64,000 nt of DNA. Origin: Pareuzebyella sediminis (GTDB lineage Bacteria > Bacteroidota > Bacteroidia > Flavobacteriales > Flavobacteriaceae). Shown in pieces: positions 16,930 through 24,454 of this stretch. The notes below the pieces were generated by a model. It was not told where the DNA came from. It made no database searches and worked only from the letters and a program-made list of their open reading frames with translations. The translations under genes were made by a program, and so were the position numbers. Positions within the stretch are counted from its first letter, which is position 1; every line of letters begins with the position of its first letter. Location: contig NZ_VTZS01000002.1 in the NCBI RefSeq assembly GCF_008367235.1, positions 62,001 through 126,000 of the forward strand, in the 5' to 3' direction.

Positions 16930-17538
16930 ATGAAAGCAGAAAGAAACACAGCCGTTACTTCATCTTTAATCAATTTTTTAAATATTGTAGAGAGCGGAGA
17001 ACAATTAATCAATGAAATTAATTTTGAAAGAGACAGAGAGAATATCTCGAAATACAACATCAAACAATTTGCTCAAAATATTATTGATTCGAGGCGTAAT
17101 CTACCTAACTGTGAGTTTCAATCAATCGAGGATATTATAAATTTAGATTGCGTAGACGACACTTTAATTGAAATATTATATAGTAATTTTGAAAGTAATA
17201 TAATCTTCGGTAAGAAAGATTTATTTCTACTAAATACAATCGCAAAATCAAATCATAATTTTCAGATTGCATTACATGCCTGCCAAATATCAAAAACTTG
17301 TTTAAAATTCCCAATAAAATCATATAATGATTTAGAGCCACTATTCAAGCAAGAATTACATCCGAAAATAAAAAGTTCTAACATAGATTTTAAACTATTT
17401 AGAAAATATTTTAGTGATAAATTTTTCCCAATAACAACATCAGAAGATTTTTTTAGCAAGTTAATGTGTTCTTTATTTTGGGGAGAATATTGTCACACTG
17501 TTGAAAAGAATGAATTAAACTATTTTAAAAACTACTAA
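16930..17538 (+). CDS. Hypothetical protein (cassette B1, first gene)
   Basis: Not recognised. A 202-residue soluble, mostly helical protein with high Asn, Lys and Ile, no signal peptide and no membrane helix. The ATG two codons after an upstream TTG is the better start. It is followed after 2 bp by the second gene of the unit, so the pair is translated together. AT content is well above that of the flanking chromosomal genes. Its neighbour unit is an anti-phage system, so a defence or toxin-antitoxin role is possible but rests only on context. Confidence 0.65.
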   Translation: MKAERNTAVTSSLINFLNIVESGEQLINEINFERDRENISKYNIKQFAQNIIDSRRNLPNCEFQSIEDIINLDCVDDTLIEILYSNFESNIIFGKKDLFLLNTIAKSNHNFQIALHACQISKTCLKFPIKSYNDLEPLFKQELHPKIKSSNIDFKLFRKYFSDKFFPITTSEDFFSKLMCSLFWGEYCHTVEKNELNYFKNY

Positions 17539-17540
17539 TT

Positions 17541-17867
17541 ATGCCAGCTATTTCACCTTCACCACTTAAAGACTCTTTTACTGTTCGTCCAAGGCAGGAA
17601 AAAACAATTCATGAACAAACTTACCTTCCATTCTTTTGGACAGGACAATTATTAATTTACAGCGTAAGAAGATGGGCAGGCCCCAGAGGACAAGGAGTAT
17701 TTAAAATAAAACATGAAATGTCAAACCCACCATTTTATTTTGAAAAAACAATACAATATGAAGGTTTTGAGGATACTAAACATAGAATTGTATTAAATGG
17801 TGGTTGGAATAAAGTTAAGATAGTATCCCCAAGTATTGAGTATTTAGAGGTTCTTGTTTTTCACTAA
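17541..17867 (+). CDS. Hypothetical protein (cassette B1, second gene)
   Basis: Not recognised. A 108-residue basic, beta-rich protein with Trp- and aromatic-rich segments (FFWTGQLLIYSVRRWAGPRG; LNGGWNKVKI), without signal peptide or membrane helix. It starts 2 bp after the previous stop codon. Its own stop codon lies a few bases before the left core of the next recombination site. It could be the partner of the preceding protein. Confidence 0.65.
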   Translation: MPAISPSPLKDSFTVRPRQEKTIHEQTYLPFFWTGQLLIYSVRRWAGPRGQGVFKIKHEMSNPPFYFEKTIQYEGFEDTKHRIVLNGGWNKVKIVSPSIEYLEVLVFH

Positions 17868-17870
17868 AAG

Positions 17871-18007
17871 CCAATGGCTAACAAAGTATAACCGCAATTA
17901 CGGCGGATTAGACTACGTCCGAATCCACTCGGAATTGCTAAAGTCAGTACCAAACCGAATATTAACGCATATAAATCCGTAACTGACGGTTATACGAGAC
18001 CGTTGTG
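17871..18007 (+). repeat. attC-like recombination site B1
   Basis: Left core CCAATGGCTAAC complements the start of unit B1 (GTTAGCCACAAG) in its first 8 bases. The stem GTATAACCGCAATTACGG... pairs with ATCCGTAACTGACGGTTATAC. The right end ACCGTTGTGTAGC opens the Hachiman unit. Confidence 0.8.
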
Positions 18008-18025
18008 TAGCATTAAATAAAACAG

Positions 18026-18961
18026 ATGAAAACACCATTTAGTTCAGAAAAAATTATTACTCATAAAATAAATGATACTGAACTAAGTACTTTTTTAGTA
18101 GGTTTTGATATTGATGATAATGGAAATTCAAAATACCGAATCAAACCATTAATTAATAAACTTTCTGATGTAATCTATGAATTTGCTTTTGGATTTCACG
18201 ATGGAGAAGAAACACCAAACAATGAAATCTTAAGTAAGCTAATTGAAGCTGCTCAATCAATTTATAAGATTGATGCTTTTCAAAAAGTAAAAGACATTTA
18301 TAATACTGGATCTATTGAAGACGACTTAGAGGATAAATATCTAAGAAGAGGAGAATTTGGAGAATTAGTTTTGCACCTTCTGTTAAGAGATTTTCACAAT
18401 ACAATACCTTTATTATCTAAAATATATTTTAAAGACGCATACGGAGCAACCGTTCACGGATTTGATGCAGTGCATATAGAACCAAACACTAAAACTTTAT
18501 GGCTTGGAGAATCTAAACTCTATAAAGATGGTAAAGCTGGAATTAAAGCTCTAATTCAAGACATAGAAGAACATTTTAAAAGTGACTATCTAAATTCTGA
18601 ATTTCTAATTGTATCTAAAAAACTAAAACATTTTGATAACATTCCCGAAAAAGATTATTGGATAGATTTAATGAGTAAGTCTTCTAAGCTAATTGACCAA
18701 CTTGAATCAATAAATATACCTTTACTATGTACGTATAACTGTGAATTATTCAATAAATACTCAGATGAGAACTGCGAAGATTTCATAGAGGACTATATCA
18801 ATGAAATGCAAGAATTAAAGCAATATTTTGATGATAACAACAATCATCCTCTAAAGACAAAATTGAATATTATTCTTATACTATTTCCAGTTCAAGACAA
18901 AGTAGAGTTAGTTAAGGGATTACATAATAAACTTTCATTAATGCAAAAACTAGGAGAATGA
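18026..18961 (+). CDS. hamA: Hachiman anti-phage protein HamA (DUF1837 nuclease)
   Basis: A 311-residue protein of the HamA/DUF1837 family. Nuclease-like motif residues of the PD-(D/E)xK type are visible: RGEFGE near residues 107-112, HGFDAVH near 143-149 and LGESK near 160-164. In known Hachiman systems HamA is the effector nuclease, held in check and activated by the helicase HamB. The stop codon overlaps the start of hamB by four bases (ATGA), so the two are translationally coupled. It starts 24 bp after the recombination core and stands as a two-gene unit between two attC-like palindromes. All key residues look intact, so the system is probably active. Confidence 0.9.
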   Translation: MKTPFSSEKIITHKINDTELSTFLVGFDIDDNGNSKYRIKPLINKLSDVIYEFAFGFHDGEETPNNEILSKLIEAAQSIYKIDAFQKVKDIYNTGSIEDDLEDKYLRRGEFGELVLHLLLRDFHNTIPLLSKIYFKDAYGATVHGFDAVHIEPNTKTLWLGESKLYKDGKAGIKALIQDIEEHFKSDYLNSEFLIVSKKLKHFDNIPEKDYWIDLMSKSSKLIDQLESINIPLLCTYNCELFNKYSDENCEDFIEDYINEMQELKQYFDDNNNHPLKTKLNIILILFPVQDKVELVKGLHNKLSLMQKLGE

Positions 18962-21228
18962 TTGAAGATTTACTTCTAGAAATACAAAATGCATCATCAT
19001 TCGATTTTGAAGATACTTTTGGTTTATATAAAAAATGTTCCGAATTAATTGTATCGAACGAAGAATTAGCGCGAAAAGTCGTAGTAAACTTTCTAGAAAA
19101 TAAAAATAAGTTTGACCCTAGATTAAATGACGTTCTCACAGATATCATTGAAGCTGTAGGCTTTTATCCATACCTTTCAAAAGAAGGTCTAGAATTAGAT
19201 TCAACGGATTCTTTAATTCGTCAAGTTTATCATCATTCAGACAATCTAGATAAGTTTCTGCATGAAGACCAAAAACATCTTTTGTCACTCTTGAATTCAG
19301 ATAAAAATGTAATTGTAAGTGCGCCAACAAGTTTTGGAAAAAGTCTTTTGATTGAAGAATTTGTTGCTTCCTTTAAGTTTCAAAACATAATAATCATTCA
19401 GCCAACATTGGCTCTTCTTGACGAGACTAGAAGGAAATTAAAAAAATATGATGAGCGATATAAACTAATTGTTAGAACTTCTCAAGAACCCTCGACTGAC
19501 AATGGAAATATATTTTTATTTACAGCAGAAAGAGTTAATGAATACAATTACTTTCCTAATATTGATTTTATCGTTATCGATGAATTCTATAAACTTAGCT
19601 CAAAAAGAGATGATGAGAGAGCAGATTCTTTAAATAATGCACTTCATTATATCATAAAAACATTTCAAAGTAAGTTTTATCTACTAGGCCCTAACATAGA
19701 CGGAATTTCAGAAGGCTTTGAAGAAGAATATAATGCAGTTTTTTACAAAACAAAATCTTCACTTGTTGATGTAAAAACAATAGACCTCTACACACCTAAT
19801 AAAGAAGTTTTTGATAAAACAAATCATCATAGAAGAGCAGGATACAAAGAGGCATGCCAGTTTAAGGAAGAAAAACTCTTTGAACTTCTATTAGACAAAA
19901 ACGATGAACAATCTATTATTTATTGCTCTTCACCAAATAGAGTTAGATACTTATCTAAACAATTTTCTAAATATCTTAAAGAACAAGGCATCGTAGCAAA
20001 TAACTCTAAGTTGGCTATAATTGAATGGATAAATCAAAATATTTCAGATAATTGGAGTTTAATTGATTTATTAAACTTTGAAATTGGAATTCACGATGGT
20101 GCACTTCAAAAACACATTACTACAACTATTATAGATTATTTTAATAATGGTGCTCTAAAATATCTATTCTGTACAACAACTATTATTGAAGGAGTAAATA
20201 CTAGTGCGAAAAACATTGTTTTCTTTGATAAGACAAAAGGCCTGAGAACGCCTATCGACTTTTTCGACTATTCAAATATTAAAGGTCGTGCAGGTAGACT
20301 AATGATTCACTACACTGGTAAAATATTTAATTTTAATCCAATACCACCGAATGAGCAGGTTATAGTTGATATTCCTTTTTTTGAGCAAAATCCTATATCG
20401 GATGAAGTTTTAATTAATCTTGAAGAAGAAGAAGTAAGAAAGCCTGATACTGCACAGTATCAAAGAATAAAGCAAATCCCAAATGATGAAAAAGAAATAA
20501 TCAAGAAAAATGGTATGCAAGTCAGTGGACAACTTGGTATCATTGATACAATAAGAGAAGACATAATCCCAAAATATAAACTCATAGCTTGGGCAAGAAA
20601 CCCTAATTACAATCAATTAAAATATTGTTTGAATCTTAGTTGGAAATTTTTAATGAAACCCGGAGAATCAAAATCTTTAGGAATTGGACGACTCGTAAAC
20701 AAGACATTTAATTATGGCCTTCATCAAAGTTTAGGTAGCTTAATAAGTTCTGATATAGAATATATAATCAAGTGTGTTGAATATTACAATAAATTCAAGG
20801 AAAATAATGATAGTGATATAGACCAAAGAGTATATGATTTTGGTAAACGATATTCTTCAATAAATGAATTGGAAGTCATGGAGGAAGTAATTATGAGTAA
20901 TTTCCAAATTCAAAAACATTGGTTCCAATATAAAATACCAAAATGGCTATCTGTAATAAACTCAATTCAAGAATTTGTTTGTAATGAGAAAGGTTTAAGA
21001 GCAGGAAATTACAGCTACTATACTAATTTAATCGAGAACGAATTTTTAAGAGAGAACCTTACAATACTATCAGAATTTGGAATTCCAAGTTCAGCAATCA
21101 GAAAACTAGAAAAGTTCATTCCTGAAAAAATGAATCAAGACAATGTTATTAAAATTATAAGGGCTGAAAAAATTTTTGAAAAGCCTGACTTCATAGAATA
21201 TGAAAGAAATAAGCTAAAAGGAACATAA
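18958..21228 (+). CDS. hamB: Hachiman anti-phage protein HamB (superfamily 2 helicase)
   Basis: A 756-residue DEAD/DEAH-type helicase. Walker A SAPTSFGKS near residues 120-128, motif II IDEFYK near 205, motif IV YCSSPNRVRYL near 322, motif V TTTIIEGVN near 403 and motif VI GRAGR near 443 are all present. The C-terminal 280 residues match no domain I can name. In characterised Hachiman systems HamB senses damaged or foreign DNA and releases HamA to degrade DNA; that role is inferred from the family. It is somewhat shorter than the HamB proteins I recall. It ends just before the left core of the next recombination site. Confidence 0.9.
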   Translation: MIEDLLLEIQNASSFDFEDTFGLYKKCSELIVSNEELARKVVVNFLENKNKFDPRLNDVLTDIIEAVGFYPYLSKEGLELDSTDSLIRQVYHHSDNLDKFLHEDQKHLLSLLNSDKNVIVSAPTSFGKSLLIEEFVASFKFQNIIIIQPTLALLDETRRKLKKYDERYKLIVRTSQEPSTDNGNIFLFTAERVNEYNYFPNIDFIVIDEFYKLSSKRDDERADSLNNALHYIIKTFQSKFYLLGPNIDGISEGFEEEYNAVFYKTKSSLVDVKTIDLYTPNKEVFDKTNHHRRAGYKEACQFKEEKLFELLLDKNDEQSIIYCSSPNRVRYLSKQFSKYLKEQGIVANNSKLAIIEWINQNISDNWSLIDLLNFEIGIHDGALQKHITTTIIDYFNNGALKYLFCTTTIIEGVNTSAKNIVFFDKTKGLRTPIDFFDYSNIKGRAGRLMIHYTGKIFNFNPIPPNEQVIVDIPFFEQNPISDEVLINLEEEEVRKPDTAQYQRIKQIPNDEKEIIKKNGMQVSGQLGIIDTIREDIIPKYKLIAWARNPNYNQLKYCLNLSWKFLMKPGESKSLGIGRLVNKTFNYGLHQSLGSLISSDIEYIIKCVEYYNKFKENNDSDIDQRVYDFGKRYSSINELEVMEEVIMSNFQIQKHWFQYKIPKWLSVINSIQEFVCNEKGLRAGNYSYYTNLIENEFLRENLTILSEFGIPSSAIRKLEKFIPEKMNQDNVIKIIRAEKIFEKPDFIEYERNKLKGT

Positions 21229-21230
21229 AA

Positions 21231-21364
21231 AGTAGCCTAACAACGCATATAAAAAATAGCGGTTTTATCGTTTAATCGAAAGAAAGTGAATAAATTAAAG
21301 GTCTGTTATAATCCGAAAAGTTAGTACTTAAAAACCCGCTACTTTTCATATACTAACCGTTAGG
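21231..21364 (+). repeat. attC-like recombination site B2 (after Hachiman)
   Basis: Left core AGTAGCCTAAC, then ACG and the stem CATATAAAAAATAGCGGTTTT, which pairs with AAAACCCGCTACTTTTCATATA. The right end ACCGTTAGGGC opens the next unit. Unlike the others, its left core does not match the start of its own unit (GTTGTGTAGCA). Confidence 0.8.
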
Positions 21365-21789
21365 GCATATTTAGCTGAGGCTGACATTTGTTGCTCCCTG
21401 CCAGGGCACTCCCGCCCAAAAAGAAATAGGCCCTAACGACCTACTACACCAAATTGCAAAGTTATCGTTGGCATAATCAGCTTTCAGCCGTCCGCTCAAG
21501 CGGCCAACGTGCCATAGCGCAGGGCGAAGAGCCATTTGTTCCCCATTTATTTTTATTTTATGGGTCTTCATCGGTCGCTACGCTCGGTGGTACGGTACTA
21601 TATACTACCAATATCGAAACAGTAAAGACCGATGTTGCGGTGCGCGCTGCGGCCGCAGAACTATAGAGCGGATCGTATAGGAAAAAACATATCCCGCTCA
21701 TTTAAGGGATTTTGCTATATTTCAGTAGAAATCAATACCAGCGTCACAACCCGCACACTGCTTTCGCAGATGTCGTGTGTAGCGCTGTA
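21359..21789 (+). repeat. Gene-less 431-bp cassette, copy 1 (B3)
   Basis: The unit starts GTTAGGGCATATT and its left core AATAGGCCCTAAC follows only 66 bp later, complementary at 12 of 13 positions. The rest is a very long recombination-site-like segment ending at the core GTTGGC. It contains no credible gene. The same 431-bp unit recurs at 23309. Shared inner parts include TCGGTCGCTACGCTCGGTGG with GACCGATG further on (a nested stem) and ATTTTGCTATATTTC near the right end. It may be a structural RNA, a promoter-carrying cassette or a selfish unit. Confidence 0.75.
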
Positions 21790-21833
21790 GTTGGCAAGAG
21801 TAATAAGAATAGCGTTGATTAAAATTCTGATTG

Positions 21834-22718
21834 ATGAATATCTACGAAATACACAAATCAAATCCAGATATTTTCACCCAATTGTCTTTAAGAAATCAAT
21901 TATTCTGTTATTACGAATGTCCTCAAAAGGCAAAAATCATTCAGCTATATTCTAAACACAACCAGTTGACCTTTACCTTAAGTGGAAAAAGAATATTTAG
22001 ACATGGAAATAAAAAATGGACACTTAGTCAAGAGCAGGGATTTTTATTAAAAAGAGGTGCATTTCATCAAGAAATACCTGATGATTTTTCAGATTGGAAA
22101 GTTTTAGTTTTATACCTGAAGGATGATTATTTACAGCAGGTGTTTGAGGAATTCAGACCACATTTTTCATCCGTGAATTTACCTGAAATAGATATGGAAA
22201 TGATTCAGGAATTCACTATTGACGAAAAAATTAAAAATAGTTACAAAAGCCTGCTTCCTTATTTCTCGAAACCACACTTATTACCCGACTCCATTTTTGA
22301 GGGGAAATTTAAAGAATTGCTGTTTAACATATTAATTCATCCAGACAACAAACAAATACTTGCCTATATCAATCAAATCGTTGACAATTATTCCATCCCT
22401 ATTTGGGAAATAATGGAAGCCAATTATTTTTATGATCTAAAAATCTCAGAATTTGCGGATATCGCTAACAGAAGTATAAGTACTTTCAGACGAGAATTTG
22501 AAAAACATTATCAAACTACTCCCGGAAAATGGTTGACGGCCAAAAGACTTGAAAAAGCCACCATACTATTACAAACTTCGAACAAGACTATAAGTGCCAT
22601 AACCTTCGATTGTGGATTTAAGAATGTATCTCATATGAGCAGAATTTTCAAAGAAAAGTATCAATTGTCACCGACTGACTATCGTGAGCAGAAGAAACAA
22701 GGAACGGACGTTGTCTGA
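21834..22718 (+). CDS. AraC-family transcriptional regulator, ExsA-like (cassette B4)
   Basis: A 294-residue regulator. N-terminal cupin-like sensor part (LTFTLSGKRIFRHGNKKWTLSQEQGFLLKRGAFHQE), linker, then the AraC DNA-binding domain: LKISEFADIANRSISTFRREFEKH and TISAITFDCGFKNVSHMSRIFKEKY followed by SPTDYR. The ATG one codon after an upstream TTG is chosen. It is followed in the same unit by a secreted cupin, a plausible target. The opening of this cassette lies in the gene-less unit before it, so that unit may supply its promoter. Confidence 0.9.
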   Translation: MNIYEIHKSNPDIFTQLSLRNQLFCYYECPQKAKIIQLYSKHNQLTFTLSGKRIFRHGNKKWTLSQEQGFLLKRGAFHQEIPDDFSDWKVLVLYLKDDYLQQVFEEFRPHFSSVNLPEIDMEMIQEFTIDEKIKNSYKSLLPYFSKPHLLPDSIFEGKFKELLFNILIHPDNKQILAYINQIVDNYSIPIWEIMEANYFYDLKISEFADIANRSISTFRREFEKHYQTTPGKWLTAKRLEKATILLQTSNKTISAITFDCGFKNVSHMSRIFKEKYQLSPTDYREQKKQGTDVV

Positions 22719-22814
22719 ACAAAAAAGCAAAGACATTGACTTTTTAAGAAAAGCTTGATCTTGAACGCTCTTCTAAATTTGTGATGTATTTATTAATCAT
22801 TAAAATTTAGAATT

Positions 22815-23171
22815 ATGAAGTATCTATTAGTAACATCCATGCTATTTGTAAGCGCTGTAACCTTTGGGCAAAATACTGTAACTGCCGGGCCGGGAGAAAA
22901 GGTGATAATTGACAACGACAAAATGAAAGTAATTGAGCATACTAGTCAACCGGAAGGTGATGTTTGTGGCGTAGGTATGCACCACCATGAACCACATTTA
23001 ACTACTGTTTTAACCGATGCAAAAGTCCGGATTACGCCCGAAAATGGGGAGCCACAAGAAATGGAAGTAAAGTCAGGAACTTCAATCTGGTTTGATGTTG
23101 CTGAAACGCATTCGGTTACTAACATAGGAGACCAACCGACGAAGATGATTCTGGTGTATTTGAAAGAATAA
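22815..23171 (+). CDS. Secreted cupin-domain protein (cassette B4)
   Basis: A 118-residue protein with signal peptide (MKYLLVTSMLFVSAVTFG, then QN) and a single cupin barrel. The first cupin motif region reads GVGMHHHEPHLTTVL, with several histidines able to hold a metal; the second reads GTSIWFDVAETHSV. Probably a periplasmic or surface metal-binding small-molecule protein; the ligand is unknown. It lies 96 bp after the AraC gene in the same cassette. Confidence 0.85.
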   Translation: MKYLLVTSMLFVSAVTFGQNTVTAGPGEKVIIDNDKMKVIEHTSQPEGDVCGVGMHHHEPHLTTVLTDAKVRITPENGEPQEMEVKSGTSIWFDVAETHSVTNIGDQPTKMILVYLKE

Positions 23172-23179
23172 AAGGTAAA

Positions 23180-23314
23180 ACTGTTGCCAATATTTTGTAT
23201 AGGTAATGGCAGGCAAATTGAGGAAAATAAATCTTTATAGCCACTCAAACCGCATAGCGGTTTGGCAATCCAATTAGAATGCAACCTGCCACTACTCATA
23301 CAATTGACGGTAGG
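23180..23314 (+). repeat. attC-like recombination site B4 (mutated cores)
   Basis: Left core ACTGTTGCCAAT complements the start of unit B4 (GTTGGCAAGAGT, 10 of 12), but its final AAC is AAT. The stem TTGTATAGGTAATGGCAGG pairs with CCTGCCACTACTCATACAA, 16 of 19. The right core reads GGTAGGGC where its sister has GTTAGGGC. Both core changes suggest a decayed site. Confidence 0.75.
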
Positions 23315-23739
23315 GCATATTCAGCTGCAGCTGACGTTTGTTGCCACGTGCCATGGCACTTCCTCCTAGATAGTAATAGGCCCTAACGACCTGCTACACC
23401 AAATTGCAGGGACACCCATTTCCCAACCGGCTTTCTACCGTATGCTCAAGCGGCCAACGAGCCATAGCGCAGGGCTAAGAACCATTTGTTCCCCATTTTT
23501 TTTTATTTTACGGGTGTTCATCGGTCGCTACGCTCGGTGGTACGGTACTATATTCTCAATATCGAAACAGTGAAAACCGATGTTACGGTGCGCGCTGCGG
23601 TCGACGAACGACGGAAGTGATTTTATATGGTATTTCATTATCACATTCATAGTTAAGGGATTTTGCTATATTTCCGTAGAAATCAATACCGGCGCCACAA
23701 CCCGCACACTGCGTTCGCAGATGTCTTGGTTAGCAGGTG
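23309..23739 (+). repeat. Gene-less 431-bp cassette, copy 2 (B5)
   Basis: Same length as the unit at 21359 and roughly 80% identical by eye, beginning GGTAGGGCATATT with left core AATAGGCCCTAAC. Here the outer stem is clear: GACCTGCTACACCAA pairs with TTGGTTAGCAGGT. The loop of about 300 bp holds the conserved inner elements. It ends at the core GTTGTG of the next unit. Confidence 0.75.
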
Positions 23740-23769
23740 GTTGTGTGTCATTCATACAATGAACAATGC

Positions 23770-24072
23770 ATGATTTATATTACTCAACTAATTTTTGTCA
23801 AGGAGGGTAAAGAGGAAAAGTTCCTGGAATTTGAGAGGCATGCTATTCCGTTGATGGAGAAATACAACGGCAAATTAATTTATAGACTAAGACCTTCGAA
23901 AAATGATTTTATAGATAATGACAAAGAAACACCTTATGAAATACATTTTATTTCATTTGAATCTGAGCAAGACCTGACTGAGTTTATGAAAGATGATAGT
24001 AGGTTGGGGTTTATTCACCTGAAAGACGAGTCAATAAAATCAATTCTACTTGTAAAGGGAGAAAAATTATAA
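23770..24072 (+). CDS. DUF1330-like dimeric alpha/beta barrel protein (cassette B6)
   Basis: A 100-residue protein whose layout, a first strand IYITQLIFVKEGKEEKFLEFE, then RHAIPLMEKYNGKLIYRLRP and a last strand pair, fits the ferredoxin-like dimeric alpha/beta barrel superfamily (DUF1330, NIPSNAP or ABM-like). The ATG is preferred to an upstream GTG that lies in the recombination site. No enzymatic residues can be named. Sole gene of its unit. Confidence 0.75.
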   Translation: MIYITQLIFVKEGKEEKFLEFERHAIPLMEKYNGKLIYRLRPSKNDFIDNDKETPYEIHFISFESEQDLTEFMKDDSRLGFIHLKDESIKSILLVKGEKL

Positions 24073-24100
24073 GACGAACGCACAACAAGGTATCCTATGA
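24073..24100 (+). repeat. Left half of a recombination site (B6), right half not found
   Basis: GACGAACGCACAAC complements the start of its unit (GTTGTGTGTCAT) at 8 of 12 positions and is followed by AAGGTATCCTATG, like other left arms. No matching right arm ending in CCGTT was found before the beta-lactamase gene, so array B probably ends in a truncated site. Confidence 0.5.
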
Positions 24101-24454
24101 AAAGCCCTAGTCCAGTTCTTTAAACTTAATTAATATGTACTTTTTGCCTTAACCCCCTTTTTTTCCTTTTATATAACTTGCTCGGCATTACTGAATCAAG
24201 TTCAGCACAGGCTCTATAGTTATACACTTTTTAGTGGGTGTAACGGCAGCTGTATGATAATAAGCTATACGAAGTTCCGTCTCTTGCTAATCGATGTGAT
24301 CCCTGCTATGGGCAAGGTCACCTATTATTTACGCGTTCAGCCTTTCCCAAAGCCTATATACTTTCATTTCCCTACCTTTAACGTACGGTGTTTGCGGTAC
24401 CGATACAAAACGAAGTAAAAGACAATTATCCGCTATATACCAGATACATCGAAG
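24101..24454. other. Gene-less stretch between array B and class A beta-lactamase
   Basis: About 350 bp with no supported gene. It includes the end of array B and presumably the promoter of the beta-lactamase gene. I see no clear regulatory motif. Confidence 0.4.

Noticed and set aside
21371-21571. Minus-strand frame in the gene-less unit (66 codons)
   Set aside because: It lies across palindromes of the recombination-site-like segment; the second copy of the unit does not keep the same intact frame, so it is not a credible gene.
3765-24086. Interpreting the intergenic palindromes as ordinary rho-independent terminators
   Set aside because: They are 64-350 bp long, lack T-runs, end in fixed cores (AAC...GTT), and follow the unit-specific start/end matching, which terminators would not.
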